Part shown: positions 38,326 to 48,748 of the stretch, piece after piece | Numbering within the stretch: position 1 is the stretch's first letter | How the letters are laid out: the number at the start of each line of letters is the position of its first letter | Assembly (NCBI RefSeq): GCF_022549495.1 | Contig: NZ_JAKZGD010000009.1 | Coordinates: 62,001 to 126,000, forward strand | Length of the DNA: 64,000 bases | Direction of reading: 5' to 3' | Source of the DNA: Acinetobacter sp. ANC 4805 | GTDB taxonomy: Bacteria; Pseudomonadota; Gammaproteobacteria; Pseudomonadales; Moraxellaceae | The notes under the pieces: generated by a model | Databases searched by the model: none | Seen by the model: the letters and a program-made list of their open reading frames with translations, nothing else | What the model was told of the DNA's origin: nothing | Program-made: the position numbers and the translations under genes

Positions 38326-38405
38326 ATTTTTAGCTCTAAAATGATATACACGCGCACGCGCAGAACATCCATAAAAAATGCTATGAATGACGAAGAATTA
38401 TCAAA

Positions 38406-38801
38406 TTAGTTAGAGCGTGGGGGCTTCCATAAACCTGAAGGGTATGGAGCAGGAAGATTTTGATCTGGAAAATAAAAGACTGATCGCTCTACGGGTGAGA
38501 ATACCGTTGAGTGCAAAATGCTTTGAGGATCACTGGCGTACGCAATTTTGGCAAAAGACATAATGCAATCTTGCTCAGACATACAGGAAGGATCATGTAG
38601 CGTTTTTTTGACCTTTGCTTCAACTTTCATACAGTCGGTATGCATCATATCCTGGTTTTGAGATGCTTCCATTTGCATGGATTTCATCTGTTCAGATGGC
38701 ATTAAACACCGCTTATGTACAGACGAAGCAGCAGCAGCCGATCCTACTAAAAGGATAGCAAACGATAAAAACAGCGATAGGCATGTTTTTAACCACTGCA
38801 T
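38406..38801 (-). CDS. Met/Cys-rich exported protein of the copper cluster
   Basis: 131 residues: a signal peptide (cleavage after A-A-A-A), then a mature part with M-K-S-M-Q-M-E, C-M-K, C-M-S-E-Q-D-C-I-M, enough Met and Cys to bind copper. Not a family I can name with certainty (CopL-like is possible). It lies 80 bp upstream of cusC and 110 bp downstream of copB, so it belongs to the copper operon. Confidence 0.65.
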   Translation of the reverse strand: MQWLKTCLSLFLSFAILLVGSAAAASSVHKRCLMPSEQMKSMQMEASQNQDMMHTDCMKVEAKVKKTLHDPSCMSEQDCIMSFAKIAYASDPQSILHSTVFSPVERSVFYFPDQNLPAPYPSGLWKPPRSN

Positions 38802-38912
38802 AATGTCATGACCAAAATTTAAGCTTTTTTAGTTTTACATATTTAGAAAAAATTAGCAATTTTATTCATTAAAATAGCAGCCTTAAGGCTGCTATTTTAA
38901 TATCGAGACAAA

Positions 38913-39794
38913 TTAAAAAACTAATTCAATACCTGCACCATATAGCCATCCCTTTTCAGAATCTGTTGCTTCTTGAAAAGGAGTTGATTTTTGTCCTTTC
39001 TCATATTGATAAGCTATATCAACAAATGGTTTGATACGTTTGCTAATCTCATAACGAGTTTTAATACCTGTCTTCAATTCTGACAATCCCGTCCTTGATG
39101 CAAAGTCGGAATTATCATTAAACACAACATCTGCTTCAATATATGGCTGAGTAATCAACTTTTGAGTGAGTAATAAATCACGGTCGAAATCAAAACTAGC
39201 TCCCCAGAAGTTGTCTTTTCCACCATAAAGGTAAGCTTTGGTCTCAAAGAAATAAGGAGCAAGACCTAATATACCAACGACACCATCGACTCGATCGCTG
39301 TTCTTGTTATTTTTATCCTCGCTGTATCTTAGACCAGCTTGTACATCCCAAAATGGTGCTACATTACGGCTATAAAGTGCAGACACATCATAATTGGGAT
39401 CATTACTCTCTGCTTTATTCAGATTGGCTTCAACAAATACTCGATTCTCATCTGTTCCAATCAATGTTTCGAAACTAGAACCTAAACTACCCTTACCATC
39501 GTTATCAATTACCCACTCATTGGAAAATTTAGTTGTTTGGTAAATCTGTCCACCATGCTCGTTCAGATGTTTATCATGATTTTGGCTAAGAGCTAATTTG
39601 CCTTTTGAAGTACTTTGAGCAGCATTACGTTCAACATAGCCTAATCCTCCAGCTTCTTTTAAAAGCACATTCATACTTGACGTACTCTTATTTAGATTTT
39701 CAGTCGAATTATCATTAGCAAATGCCATACCTGCTAAACCAATTAAAGCAACTGATAAAAGTGTTTTTGAAAAAAGTTTTTTAGTGGTTTGCAT
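38913..39794 (-). CDS. copB: Copper resistance outer-membrane protein CopB
   Basis: 293 residues with a signal peptide (cleavage at A-F-A) and a beta-barrel of the CopB/PcoB family: L-N-K-A-E-S-N-D-P-N-Y-D-V-S-A-L-Y-S-R repeats, terminal aromatic (...G-I-E-L-V-F). It lacks the long Met-rich N-terminus of Pseudomonas CopB. Start overlaps copA's end by 14 bp, coupling the two. Confidence 0.9.
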   Translation of the reverse strand: MQTTKKLFSKTLLSVALIGLAGMAFANDNSTENLNKSTSSMNVLLKEAGGLGYVERNAAQSTSKGKLALSQNHDKHLNEHGGQIYQTTKFSNEWVIDNDGKGSLGSSFETLIGTDENRVFVEANLNKAESNDPNYDVSALYSRNVAPFWDVQAGLRYSEDKNNKNSDRVDGVVGILGLAPYFFETKAYLYGGKDNFWGASFDFDRDLLLTQKLITQPYIEADVVFNDNSDFASRTGLSELKTGIKTRYEISKRIKPFVDIAYQYEKGQKSTPFQEATDSEKGWLYGAGIELVF

Positions 39795-41670
39795 GTTGAT
39801 TCACTCCCTTATCATTTGCATGGGGTTGGGCAACGATACTTTTTGAATCAACATCATTGCTATCTACATTTGCCACAATGAGTTTGTTCATCATTCCAGC
39901 TGCCATGTGATATAACAAATGGCAGTGGATAGCCCATTCACCTAATTCATCAGCAGTAAGTAAAGTTGTAACTGTTTTCCCTGGTGGCACAATGATCGTG
40001 TGTTTATTTGGCATATTACTTGGATCTTGACCATTTTCAAGCTGCATAAACATACCGTGCAAGTGCATTGGGTGAGCCATCATACTGTCATTCACAAATT
40101 TCAAGCGTATACGTTCCCCATATTTCACTTTGAATGGTTCTGTTTCATTAAACTTCTTACCATTAATTGTCCAAATGTAGCGCTCCATATTCCCACCAAG
40201 ACGGATTTCCATTTCACGTTCAGGGGCACGAGTATCTGGTTGAGGGTTTAAAGATTGTAAATCACTATACTGGAGTGCTTTTTGACCAACGGGTGTTGAA
40301 GCATTTGCCCATCCAAATACGGTATTATCATTCTTGTCTGAAGCCGACTTAACAGTAGCGCTATTCATCGGCATATCATGATTCATACCTTTCATAGAAG
40401 ACATATCGTGATTCATGCCTTTCATTGAAGACATATCTTGATCCATGCCTTTCATTGAAGACATGTCATGATCCATACCTTTCATCGAAGACATGTCATG
40501 ATCCATACCTTTCATCGAAGACATGTCGTGATTCATGCCCTTCATTGAAGACATATCGTGATCCATGCCCGCCATAGACGACATATCATGCCCCATCCCC
40601 ATATCTTCCATAGTTAATAAAGAACGAGGACGTGACTTCGGCATTTTGATTTGATTTATTGGAGGAGTATTTTCATCATGTAATGAACCAACTGAAAAGC
40701 CACTCCTATCAATTGATTCTGCTTCAATTTGATAATTTGATTGTTTGGGTTCTACAATAACATCATACGTTTCAGCCGTTCCTATTCTGAATTCATCAAC
40801 AGGAACAGGTTTCACTGGCTGCCCATCTGCACTGACTACCGTCATTTTCAAGTTAGGGATTCTGACGTCAAAGAATGACATTGCTGAGGCATTAATGAAC
40901 CGAAGACGTACTTTTTCACCCGTCTTAAAATTACCAATCCAATTTTGTTCTGGAGTCTTACCATTCATCAAAAAAGTATATTTTGTCACATCAGACATAT
41001 CAGTCTTGAGCATTCGCATCTGGTTCCACATCGAACGGTCTTGCCATGTTGCTTTTAAACCATCTTTTTTAATTTGTTTAAAAACATCAAAAACAGTTTC
41101 ACGACGGTTCTGATAATAGTCAGCTTCTTTCTTTAGATTATTCATGATTTTATCACTAGTTGAATCATGAAAATCTGAGAGCAATACAACATAATCCTTA
41201 TCTGTTTTCTCAGCTACAGTTAAAGGTGTCCTATTTTTTGGGTAAATGACTAACGGACCATACAAGCCCTCTTGCTCTTGACCTTTACTATGCGAATGAT
41301 ACCAATAGGTACCATTTTGGCGTACCTTAAACTTATATTCATAGGTCTTACTAGGGGCAATACCATCAAACTGATTAAATCCGGGTACGCCATCCATGAT
41401 GCCCGGTAAAATTAAACCATGCCAATGAATAGAAGAATCTTGTTTTTTTAGCTTGTTATGGACACGAATAATAGCATCATCACCTTCCTCAAATTCAAGA
41501 AGAGGTGCAACAAATTTCCCGTTGACCGTAATTCGTTTTAAAGGCTTACCTGTGATATTCACCGTTTGCTCAGCGATTGTTAAATCATATTCTTTAACCG
41601 CTGCCACAACCCAAGTTGATGAAAATAAACCTACTCCTATTAAAAGGACATGACTTAATTTTTTAGACAT
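39781..41670 (-). CDS. copA: Multicopper oxidase CopA (PcoA type)
   Basis: 629 residues. Type 1/2/3 copper motifs are H-W-H-G, W-Y-H-S-H-S, H-P-M-H-L-H-G and H-C-H-L-L-Y-H-M-A-A-G-M. It oxidises periplasmic Cu(I). A central insert (about 350-435) has eight copies of the decapeptide M-x-H-D-M-S-S-M-K-G, a Met/His copper sponge. The signal peptide (M-S-K-K-L...W-V-V-A-A) lacks twin arginines, whereas CopA/PcoA proteins normally use the Tat route; folding may differ here. Confidence 0.92.
   Translation of the reverse strand: MSKKLSHVLLIGVGLFSSTWVVAAVKEYDLTIAEQTVNITGKPLKRITVNGKFVAPLLEFEEGDDAIIRVHNKLKKQDSSIHWHGLILPGIMDGVPGFNQFDGIAPSKTYEYKFKVRQNGTYWYHSHSKGQEQEGLYGPLVIYPKNRTPLTVAEKTDKDYVVLLSDFHDSTSDKIMNNLKKEADYYQNRRETVFDVFKQIKKDGLKATWQDRSMWNQMRMLKTDMSDVTKYTFLMNGKTPEQNWIGNFKTGEKVRLRFINASAMSFFDVRIPNLKMTVVSADGQPVKPVPVDEFRIGTAETYDVIVEPKQSNYQIEAESIDRSGFSVGSLHDENTPPINQIKMPKSRPRSLLTMEDMGMGHDMSSMAGMDHDMSSMKGMNHDMSSMKGMDHDMSSMKGMDHDMSSMKGMDQDMSSMKGMNHDMSSMKGMNHDMPMNSATVKSASDKNDNTVFGWANASTPVGQKALQYSDLQSLNPQPDTRAPEREMEIRLGGNMERYIWTINGKKFNETEPFKVKYGERIRLKFVNDSMMAHPMHLHGMFMQLENGQDPSNMPNKHTIIVPPGKTVTTLLTADELGEWAIHCHLLYHMAAGMMNKLIVANVDSNDVDSKSIVAQPHANDKGVNQHANH
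40366..40602. repeat. Tandem 30-bp repeats within copA
   Basis: About eight imperfect 30-bp units encode M-D/N-H-D-M-S-S-M-K-G. Third-position differences between units show they are not brand new, but near-identical adjacent units (40470-40530) suggest recent expansion or contraction. Confidence 0.85.
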
Positions 41671-41758
41671 TTATTTCACCTATCTAATATAAAGATGGGG
41701 AGCTCAAGCAAACCAATTATTCGCTTTAATCTCCCCAATCTTTCATTTATCGTATTTG

Positions 41759-42109
41759 TTATTTATTTGATGTATTTGACATGTTCATCTTTGAGTGGTC
41801 CATGTTCATCATATTTGAATGATCCATATTACCCATTTTAGACTGATCCATATTCATCATCTTAGAGTGATCCATCTGAGACATATCAGCCATATTGCCA
41901 TGCTCATGCTGACTATGATCCTGTTGGGTTTTCTCATCATTCTTCATATTACAAGGTTTTTGGCATTTCTCTGACATTTTTGAGTCCGCTTTAGTTTCAG
42001 TGACTACAGTGGTTCCCTGTTTAGCATCGGCTGCCCAAGACTGAGTTCCTGCAATTAAAGTTCCAATACACATAAGTGTAGTTAAGCTACGACGGAATAG
42101 AGTTTTCAT
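41759..42109 (-). CDS. Small Met/His-rich exported copper-binding protein
   Basis: 116 residues from the ATG at 42109, which follows GGAG at 6-7 bp; an upstream TTG is less likely. Signal peptide (cleavage near W-A-A-D), then a mature chain with repeated M-D-H-S-K-M / M-D-Q-S-K-M units and C-Q-K-P-C. It is probably a periplasmic copper chaperone or buffer of the PcoE type. First gene of the leftward copper operon, divergent from cusR, with the CusR-type box 71 bp upstream. Confidence 0.75.
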   Translation of the reverse strand: MKTLFRRSLTTLMCIGTLIAGTQSWAADAKQGTTVVTETKADSKMSEKCQKPCNMKNDEKTQQDHSQHEHGNMADMSQMDHSKMMNMDQSKMGNMDHSNMMNMDHSKMNMSNTSNK

Positions 42110-42179
42110 GTTTTGCTCCAAAAATTAACTTTATGTAAATACCTTAAAGGCCTTCACTAAACATCTATGTGACATGAAA

Positions 42180-42195
42180 ATGACATTTTTGTAAT
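42180..42195. promoter_or_regulatory. CusR/CopR-type box in the copper divergent promoter
   Basis: ATGACA-TTTT-TGTAAT. The same format (ATGACA-N4-TGTAAT) recurs at 46883-46898 in the other divergent copper promoter and nowhere else that I noticed. It fits the known CusR/CopR half-site spacing. Binding by the adjacent CusR is inferred. Confidence 0.7.
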
Positions 42196-42259
42196 CTACA
42201 ACGAATCACGTATTTATAACGTTATTATGTTCTTAATGAGTGATATGGGATTTTTATCA

Positions 42260-42943
42260 ATGAGAATCTTACTAGTTGAAGATGAACAAAAAACCGGTGA
42301 CTACCTTAAACAAGGTCTATCTGAAGCTGGGTATATAACGGATTGGGTAACGGATGGATTATCTGGTAAACATCAAGCGCTTTCCGAAGAATATGACCTC
42401 ATCATTTTAGATGTGATGCTTCCAAAGCTAGATGGTTGGGATATCATTTATGATATCCGAAAAAGTGGCAAAACTATGCCTATTCTTTTTCTTTCAGCAC
42501 GTGATCAAATTGAAGATCGTGTGAAAGGCTTGGATTTAGGTGCTGATGATTATCTAGTCAAGCCTTTTGCTTTTGCTGAGTTATTAGCACGAATTAAAAG
42601 CTTACTCCGACGGGGACAACAAAAAGAAGATAGTAACCTTATTACAATTGCTGATCTTGAACTTGATCTTCGTAAACGCCGCGTCACTCGCGCTGGGCAA
42701 CGTATTGACTTAACAGCTAAAGAATTCGCGCTGATGGAATTATTTATGCGTAGACGTGGTGAGATATTACCTCGTACGCTCATTGCCTCTCAAATATGGG
42801 ACATGAATTTTGATAGTGATACCAACGTTGTAGAAGTCGCTATCAAACGTTTGCGCAGTAAAATTGACAGTAATTTTAGCCCAAAGCTGATACAGAACAT
42901 ACGTGGAATGGGGTATGTTTTAGAGGTAGAAGATGACTCGTAA
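42260..42943 (+). CDS. cusR: Copper response regulator CusR/CopR
   Basis: 227 residues from the ATG at 42260 (M-R-I-L-L-V-E-D-E) with GGGA upstream. Receiver domain with acidic E-D pair, phospho-acceptor Asp in I-L-D-V-M-L-P and Lys in V-K-P-F; OmpR-type winged-helix output at the C-terminus. Activates copper genes when phosphorylated by CusS. The stop overlaps the cusS start by 11 bp. Confidence 0.92.
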   Translation: MRILLVEDEQKTGDYLKQGLSEAGYITDWVTDGLSGKHQALSEEYDLIILDVMLPKLDGWDIIYDIRKSGKTMPILFLSARDQIEDRVKGLDLGADDYLVKPFAFAELLARIKSLLRRGQQKEDSNLITIADLELDLRKRRVTRAGQRIDLTAKEFALMELFMRRRGEILPRTLIASQIWDMNFDSDTNVVEVAIKRLRSKIDSNFSPKLIQNIRGMGYVLEVEDDS

Positions 42944-44309
42944 ATTGTTTAATGCAATCAGCTTTCGTATAGCAATCATCTTTTCTCTTTCTACTGTTAT
43001 CATCTTAATGATTATGGGGTTGGTTATTCACAAGCTCGTAATGCATCATTTTGAAGCTCAAGACCGAACTCAATTAGAAGGCAAAATTCAACTTATAGAG
43101 AATCTACTTGAACAGAACCCATCTAACTCTCAAGAACTAAATTTATATTTAAAAGATGCCTTAATTGGACATCACGATCTGATTGTTCAGATTGAACGTC
43201 CAACAGGTCAAGTTATTTTTAGCTCAGCACCATCAGTAATTCATCCCCAAGCACTCAACAAATCAAAACAAGATCCATGGCTTGAATGGAAAATTAAAAA
43301 TAAGACTTATCGTGGCTTAATTTATAAAAAGACTTTTGATCATAATGACTCGTTTATATCAGCTCAGATTATTGTTGGAATCGATACCTCTGAGCATCTA
43401 CATTTCTTAAATGACTTTAGACGTCAACTTTTATACATTGGATTTGTGGGTACAATTTGTTTAATGTTCTTAGGGTGGTTCGCAGCATGGCGAGGGCTAC
43501 GTCCAGTACAACAAATGGCAAAAGTAGCAGAGGGTATCTCAGCCCAACATCTTTCTGAACGTTTAGAAGTCGAAAATACTCCAACCGAACTTAAATCACT
43601 GGCTGTCGCTTTTAATGATATGTTAGATCGGCTAGAAGCCGCAGTAGAAAAACTTTCAGATTTTTCATCTGATCTTGCTCATGAAATAAGAACACCTATT
43701 AACAATTTGATGACTCAAACTCAAGTATGTTTATCTCGTAGTCGAAATATTAATACCTATCAGGAAGTTCTATTTTCAAATTTAGAAGAGTTTGAGCATT
43801 TAGCTCGCATGGTCTCTGATATGCTATTTTTGGCAAAAGCAGAACATGGTCTACATTTACCTAACCTACAACAGGTTAATTTAGTTAAAGAAGTTTCAGC
43901 ATTATTTGATTTTTATGATGCTATCGCTGCTGAAAAGGGAATGTCACTCGAACAGAGTGGTTCAGGTAGTATAAAAGGTGATCCTTTAATGCTACGCCGC
44001 GCTTTAAGTAATTTGTTATCGAATGCAATTAAATATGGCAAATCAGATTCGGTCATCAAAATCACATGCCAACAAAACTTTGATACAACAACATTCATCA
44101 TTGAAAATGAAAGCTCCCCACTATCATCAGAACAACTTAATCGGTTATTCGATCGTTTTTATCGAACAGATGTATCTAGACAGAGAGTTGAAGAAGGTAC
44201 TGGCCTTGGTTTAGCAATTACCAAATCCATTCTTGATGTACATGGCGCAACAATTAGAGCAGACTATCATAATGGCCGCATAACCTTTAAAATTATTTTT
44301 AAAAATTAA
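42933..44309 (+). CDS. cusS: Copper sensor histidine kinase CusS/CopS
   Basis: 458 residues: TM1 (about 10-32), a periplasmic sensor, TM2 (about 163-183), HAMP, an H-box with D-L-A-H-E-I-R-T-P, an N-box ([11 protein letters not shown]) and a G-box ([10 protein letters not shown]). The periplasmic domain senses Cu(I)/Ag(I). Translationally coupled to cusR. Confidence 0.92.
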   Translation: MTRKLFNAISFRIAIIFSLSTVIILMIMGLVIHKLVMHHFEAQDRTQLEGKIQLIENLLEQNPSNSQELNLYLKDALIGHHDLIVQIERPTGQVIFSSAPSVIHPQALNKSKQDPWLEWKIKNKTYRGLIYKKTFDHNDSFISAQIIVGIDTSEHLHFLNDFRRQLLYIGFVGTICLMFLGWFAAWRGLRPVQQMAKVAEGISAQHLSERLEVENTPTELKSLAVAFNDMLDRLEAAVEKLSDFSSDLAHEIRTPINNLMTQTQVCLSRSRNINTYQEVLFSNLEEFEHLARMVSDMLFLAKAEHGLHLPNLQQVNLVKEVSALFDFYDAIAAEKGMSLEQSGSGSIKGDPLMLRRALSNLLSNAIKYGKSDSVIKITCQQNFDTTTFIIENESSPLSSEQLNRLFDRFYRTDVSRQRVEEGTGLGLAITKSILDVHGATIRADYHNGRITFKIIFKN

Positions 44310-44334
44310 TCGCTTATATAAAAATAAACAACTA

Positions 44335-44376
44335 CTGACTACTCATCTTTAATAGTTAAAAATAATGAGTAGTCAG
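44335..44376. terminator. Convergent terminator between cusS and the P-type ATPase gene
   Basis: CTGACTACTCAT (44335-44346) pairs perfectly with ATGAGTAGTCAG (44365-44376). Confidence 0.75.
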
Positions 44377-44382
44377 AAAAAC

Positions 44383-46746
44383 TTAGTTTTGGCTACGTAG
44401 TCGTAAAGCATTACCAATGACTGATGCTGAACTTAGACTCATTGCTAAGGCTGCGATCATAGGAGAAAGTAACCAGCCAGTAAATGGATATAAAATACCC
44501 GCTGCTAAAGGAATACCTAAAGCATTATAAAGAAATGCGAACATAAGGTTCTGCTTCATGTTTTTAATGGTTGCTTCTGATAATGAACGAGCAATCTCTA
44601 TACCGCGTAAATCACCTTTTACCAAAGTAACTTGTGCACTATTCATTGCTACATCTGTTCCTGTACCCATTGCAATTCCGATATCAGCCTGAGCTAAAGC
44701 TGGGGCATCATTGATCCCATCACCAGCCATCGCAACCACTCTTCCTTCTTTTTGCAATTTCTTAACCAATTCTAATTTATCTGCGGGTTTAACCTCACCA
44801 TAAACCTCATCAATACCTAATCTAGCGCCAACAGACTTAGCTGTTGTTAATCCATCACCAGTAGCCATTACGATTCTTAGACCGGAATCTTTTAATGAAA
44901 GAACAGCCTCAGGTGTACTTGCTTTGATTGGATCTGAAACAGCTATTAACCCTATCAGTTTTCCATCCACAGCTAAATGCATGACACTTGCACCTTCGGC
45001 TCTTAACTTTTCAGCTTCGGGAACAAATGCTTTAACTGATATTCCCAGCTGTTCCATTAATGCTGTATTACCAAGAGATAATTGTTGTCCATTTAACTCT
45101 CCTTTAACACCAATCCCAGAGCCAGATTCAAAAGATGTTGGTCTAGACAGTACAAGATCTCTTTCACGGGCAGCACGTACGATTGCATCAGCTAAAGGGT
45201 GTTCACTCCCCTGATCCAGACTAGCTGCTAACCGAAGTACCTCATTTTCTTCATAGCCCGAAAGAGCGATAACCTTATCGAATGAGGGTTGGCCTTCAGT
45301 TAAAGTACCTGTCTTATCAATAATTAAAGTATCAATCTTACGTAAATTTTCTATTGCAGCTGCATCACGAAAAAGTACACCATTCGATGCACCACGACCT
45401 GTTGCCACCATAATTGACATAGGTGTCGCTAAGCCTAAAGCACATGGGCAAGCAATAATTAACACTGCGACAGCATTAATTAACCCGTAAACCCAGCTAG
45501 GCTCTGGGCCAAATACCCCCCAACCAAAAAATGTAAGCACAGAAATAGCAATAACTACCATAACAAACCAACCTGCAACATGATCTGCCATTCTTTGCAT
45601 CGGCGCTTTAGAACGTTGAGCTTGCGATACCATTTGTACGATCTGAGAAAGTACCGTTGAAGATCCAACCTTTTCTGAACGCATTACTAATGAACCATTC
45701 ATATTTATTGTTGCACCTATTACTTGATCGCCTTCACGTTTTGTAACGGGAACAGGTTCTCCTGTTAACATTGATTCATCAATAGAACTTGACCCTTCAG
45801 TAACAACTCCATCAACAGGGACCTTTTCACCTGGTCGTACTCGGAGCAAATCTCCAACATGTACATGGGAAAGAGGAATATCTTCTTCTTTACCATCGTC
45901 ATTTATTTTTCTTGCAGTCTTAGGTGCTAGCCCAAGTAAAGATTTAATTGCTGCCGAGGTCTGTGATCGAGCTTTCAACTCAAGAACTTGGCCTAATAAG
46001 GTCAGCGAAATAATGGCTGCTGTGGCCTCAAAATACACAGCAACACGCCCCATAGATACAAATGAGTCTGGAAATACTTGAGGTACTATTGTTCCAACAA
46101 GGCTGTATATAAAAGCAGCTCCTGTACCTATTCCAATCAAGGTCCACATATTTGGACTCCGATTCCAGATTGACTGCCAACATCTCACAAAAAATGGCAT
46201 TCCTGCCCACAAAACAATTGGTAAAGTCAGTACCAGTTCAATCCAGCTTTGCACCTGCATTTCGAACCAGTTCAATTGATGACCAAACATTGCTAAGAAA
46301 ACTACAATAATGGTTAGCGGTAAGGTCCACCAAAATCTATGCTTAAAATTCTTGAGTTCTGGGTTTTCATCAGCGTCATCTAAGTCAGGAAGTAAAGGCT
46401 CTAACGACATACCACAGATCGGACAATTTCCCGCATGGTTCTGTCTAATTTCAGGATGCATTGGACAAGTGTATATCGTGAAGGTATTAACATGAGCAGG
46501 CTGATTAACTTCATTTGAATCCTCACCATCCCTCTTTTGTGGTTCTTTTAACGTAACTACATTCTCAACTTTAGTAATATAAAAATGAGGATCACTTTTA
46601 AACTTTATGTGGCATTTCTCACTACAAAAGTAAAAAGTTCTAGTTTTAACTTCTTCATAAAACTTGGATGCTTCTGTAACTGTCATACCACAGACAGGGT
46701 CAGTAAGTCTGTTATTGAGTACTTTGTTTTCATGATGATGGTCCAT
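44383..46746 (-). CDS. Copper-exporting P1B-type ATPase
   Basis: 787 residues from the ATG at 46746, chosen because AGGAGG lies 5 bp upstream; a longer frame to 46761 would translate through that site. N-terminal His stretch, a YHS-type metal site (D-P-V-C-G-M...Y-F-C-S-E-K-C), a second C-P-M-H-P...C-P-I-C-G-M motif, then eight membrane helices with [11 protein letters not shown], the phosphorylation loop D-K-T-G-T-L-T and [10 protein letters not shown]. It pumps Cu(I) out of the cytoplasm. Divergent from copC with a CusR-type box between. Confidence 0.92.
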   Translation of the reverse strand: MDHHHENKVLNNRLTDPVCGMTVTEASKFYEEVKTRTFYFCSEKCHIKFKSDPHFYITKVENVVTLKEPQKRDGEDSNEVNQPAHVNTFTIYTCPMHPEIRQNHAGNCPICGMSLEPLLPDLDDADENPELKNFKHRFWWTLPLTIIVVFLAMFGHQLNWFEMQVQSWIELVLTLPIVLWAGMPFFVRCWQSIWNRSPNMWTLIGIGTGAAFIYSLVGTIVPQVFPDSFVSMGRVAVYFEATAAIISLTLLGQVLELKARSQTSAAIKSLLGLAPKTARKINDDGKEEDIPLSHVHVGDLLRVRPGEKVPVDGVVTEGSSSIDESMLTGEPVPVTKREGDQVIGATINMNGSLVMRSEKVGSSTVLSQIVQMVSQAQRSKAPMQRMADHVAGWFVMVVIAISVLTFFGWGVFGPEPSWVYGLINAVAVLIIACPCALGLATPMSIMVATGRGASNGVLFRDAAAIENLRKIDTLIIDKTGTLTEGQPSFDKVIALSGYEENEVLRLAASLDQGSEHPLADAIVRAARERDLVLSRPTSFESGSGIGVKGELNGQQLSLGNTALMEQLGISVKAFVPEAEKLRAEGASVMHLAVDGKLIGLIAVSDPIKASTPEAVLSLKDSGLRIVMATGDGLTTAKSVGARLGIDEVYGEVKPADKLELVKKLQKEGRVVAMAGDGINDAPALAQADIGIAMGTGTDVAMNSAQVTLVKGDLRGIEIARSLSEATIKNMKQNLMFAFLYNALGIPLAAGILYPFTGWLLSPMIAALAMSLSSASVIGNALRLRSQN

Positions 46747-46882
46747 AAAAGCCTCCTTCATATTTAATTTTTTAAATTAATAATTTCATTAAGATGGAAA
46801 TAGACTCCCTCTTATTAGTTTATTTAGTGATCATTGTTTTCTTTAAAGCCAGTGTACCACTTGTGGTTTTTTAATTTTTAAA

Positions 46883-46898
46883 ATGACAAAAATGTAAT
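46883..46898. promoter_or_regulatory. CusR/CopR-type box between the P-type ATPase and copC
   Basis: ATGACA-AAAA-TGTAAT, identical in both arms to 42180-42195. It sits 137 bp upstream of the ATPase start and 130 bp upstream of copC, so one regulator could drive both transcripts. Confidence 0.7.
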
Positions 46899-47027
46899 TT
46901 TGAAGTCATCGGGATGTTTCTCTCATCCTTTAATAATAAGCATGAGAAAGGTGATGACCAAGCAACCAATTGATGCATTTCATTCGGTCATTACTGAGCC
47001 CAAGATTAGTTTAAAGAGGATGAAGAA

Positions 47028-47408
47028 ATGAAAATTTTCAAAAATAAAATGTCAGCTCTACGTAACACTCTCGTAGGTGCAACACTGATTGTTACTGCTT
47101 CAAGTGCATTTGCACACGTGAAACTTGAAAGTGCAATTCCTGCGATCAATGCTTCTGTAGCAAGTCAACCAAAAAACATAACACTCAATTTTGGTGAAGA
47201 AGTCATGCTAATGAACGTTAAGTTACTTGATGCCCAACGTAAGGATATCCCTTTGAACTACCAAATAACTCATGATATGAAAAAATCATTTGACGTAGCG
47301 GTTCCAAAACTAAAAAAAGGAAAATATACGGTGGTTTGGACCACAATGGGTACCGATGGCCATAACATGAATGGTGAATATAATTTCACTATTAAATCGG
47401 TAAAATAA
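47028..47408 (+). CDS. copC: Periplasmic copper-binding protein CopC
   Basis: 126 residues with a signal peptide cut at A-F-A-H, placing His at the mature N-terminus, a CopC copper ligand. The fold includes S-A-I-P-A...L-N-F-G-E-E-V and the C-terminal G-T-D-G-H-N-M-N-G-E-Y-N-F. It carries copper in the periplasm and is followed by copD. Confidence 0.92.
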   Translation: MKIFKNKMSALRNTLVGATLIVTASSAFAHVKLESAIPAINASVASQPKNITLNFGEEVMLMNVKLLDAQRKDIPLNYQITHDMKKSFDVAVPKLKKGKYTVVWTTMGTDGHNMNGEYNFTIKSVK

Positions 47409-47476
47409 CAATAAATGCAAATAGCCAACATGCAAGCAGCTTGCTGACACGTTGGCTATAACTGTGGGAGAAAAAT

Positions 47477-48358
47477 ATGATTCCTGAGACTTGGATATAC
47501 GCAACATGGTTGGTTAAAGTCATTCTATATTTAGGGATTGCATTTATTATAGGTGGTGCTTTCTGCTATTTCTTACTTGGACGTTATGTTGAAATAAAGG
47601 GAACTATTCTCAAATACATAACTATTGGTACAGGATTAGGTCTTTTTTCAAGTGTTCTCGGCTTCTTCATTCTTATAGGAAGTTTTGCCAACACTGGCCT
47701 TTCAGGTATGTGGGATAGCAACTATATAAATATACTAGTCAATACTCCTACTGGACATGTCTATATCATTCGATCAATCAGTTTTGCACTTTTACTCATA
47801 TTTATGATAGTCAAACTTAGTAAAGGGACGATTGATATTTCCAAAACTGAAGGAGCAATCTTTACCATACTGCTCACACCAATCGTTTTAAGTTTTTCAC
47901 AACTCGGACACGTCACGAATTTACCCTTATTCGCTCAAGCTTTGTTATCAATACATGTACTTGTAATGTCCTTATGGATGGGGTCGCTTTATCCATTATG
48001 GAAAACAAGCAAAAAAATTAATGGCTTACCACTTAAAGAACGTATGCATCTATTTGGGCAAATAGCAGCCTTTATTGTAGGAATACTCATCGCTTGTGGT
48101 CTTAGTATTGCTTTATTACTCTTTAAAGATTTTAATACTCTAATCAATACACCTTATGGGCATGGATTTATTATTAAAATATTATTTGTCCTAAGTATTT
48201 TATTGTTAGCAGCCTTTAACAAATGGTATTTCACACCTCGCTTACAAGACCCGAAATTTGCGAAACAATTGGGCTATGCCATTTTATTTGAGATGTCATT
48301 AGGTCTATCAATTCTTTTAGCCACTGGTTATATCACCACTGTAGTCGGTATTGAGTAA
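47477..48358 (+). CDS. copD: Copper resistance membrane protein CopD
   Basis: 293 residues with eight predicted membrane helices and conserved His in S-Q-L-G-H-V and the I-H-V-L-V-M-S-L-W-M-G-S block of the CopD family. It works with CopC in copper uptake or handling across the inner membrane. 68 bp after copC, 14 bp before the next gene. Confidence 0.88.
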   Translation: MIPETWIYATWLVKVILYLGIAFIIGGAFCYFLLGRYVEIKGTILKYITIGTGLGLFSSVLGFFILIGSFANTGLSGMWDSNYINILVNTPTGHVYIIRSISFALLLIFMIVKLSKGTIDISKTEGAIFTILLTPIVLSFSQLGHVTNLPLFAQALLSIHVLVMSLWMGSLYPLWKTSKKINGLPLKERMHLFGQIAAFIVGILIACGLSIALLLFKDFNTLINTPYGHGFIIKILFVLSILLLAAFNKWYFTPRLQDPKFAKQLGYAILFEMSLGLSILLATGYITTVVGIE

Positions 48359-48372
48359 AAAAGGATCACGCT

Positions 48373-48645
48373 ATGACTTCATGGATGAAGTACAATTTAT
48401 TATTTCTCATATTTTTAAATACAATATCTTGGGCTGAACCTAGCACTTCAAAAACGATTCGCTCCTTAGATGATACTGAATTACGTAATATTACTGATCA
48501 TAACCATGGCGATACCAAAGTTGATGAGAATAAAGATGACCATCATTCCAAAGATAAACAACTACGTAATGAGGATAGTAGACAACAAAAAGTTATAAAT
48601 GGATTAATGTTACAAAAGCCTAACGTACTACCGCCCTCCAAATAA
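48373..48645 (+). CDS. Small exported His/Asp-rich protein after copD
   Basis: 90 residues: a signal peptide (cleavage near S-W-A-E) and a hydrophilic mature chain with D-H-N-H-G-D, D-D-H-H-S-K-D, which could bind metal. Not recognised. It follows copD by 14 bp and is closed by the terminator at 48717, so it is the last gene of the copCD operon. Confidence 0.65.
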   Translation: MTSWMKYNLLFLIFLNTISWAEPSTSKTIRSLDDTELRNITDHNHGDTKVDENKDDHHSKDKQLRNEDSRQQKVINGLMLQKPNVLPPSK

Positions 48646-48716
48646 ACGATACTTAAGTAATGTTTATTGATTCAATAAGTAGTTCAAATTTTTTAATAAA
48701 AAATAGTAGCAATATT

Positions 48717-48746
48717 ACTGTTGGGGGCTTCTTAGCCCCCAACAGT
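48717..48746. terminator. Terminator at the end of the copper module
   Basis: ACTGTTGGGGGC / GCCCCCAACAGT, a perfect 12-bp stem with a 6-base loop, between convergent copCD and the plasmid-like module. Confidence 0.88.
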
Positions 48747-48748
48747 AT

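Noticed and set aside
40366..40602. CRISPR-like array because of 30-bp tandem repeats
   Set aside because: The units are contiguous, in frame and encode the Met/His repeat of CopA; there are no spacers. No CRISPR array was seen anywhere in the window.
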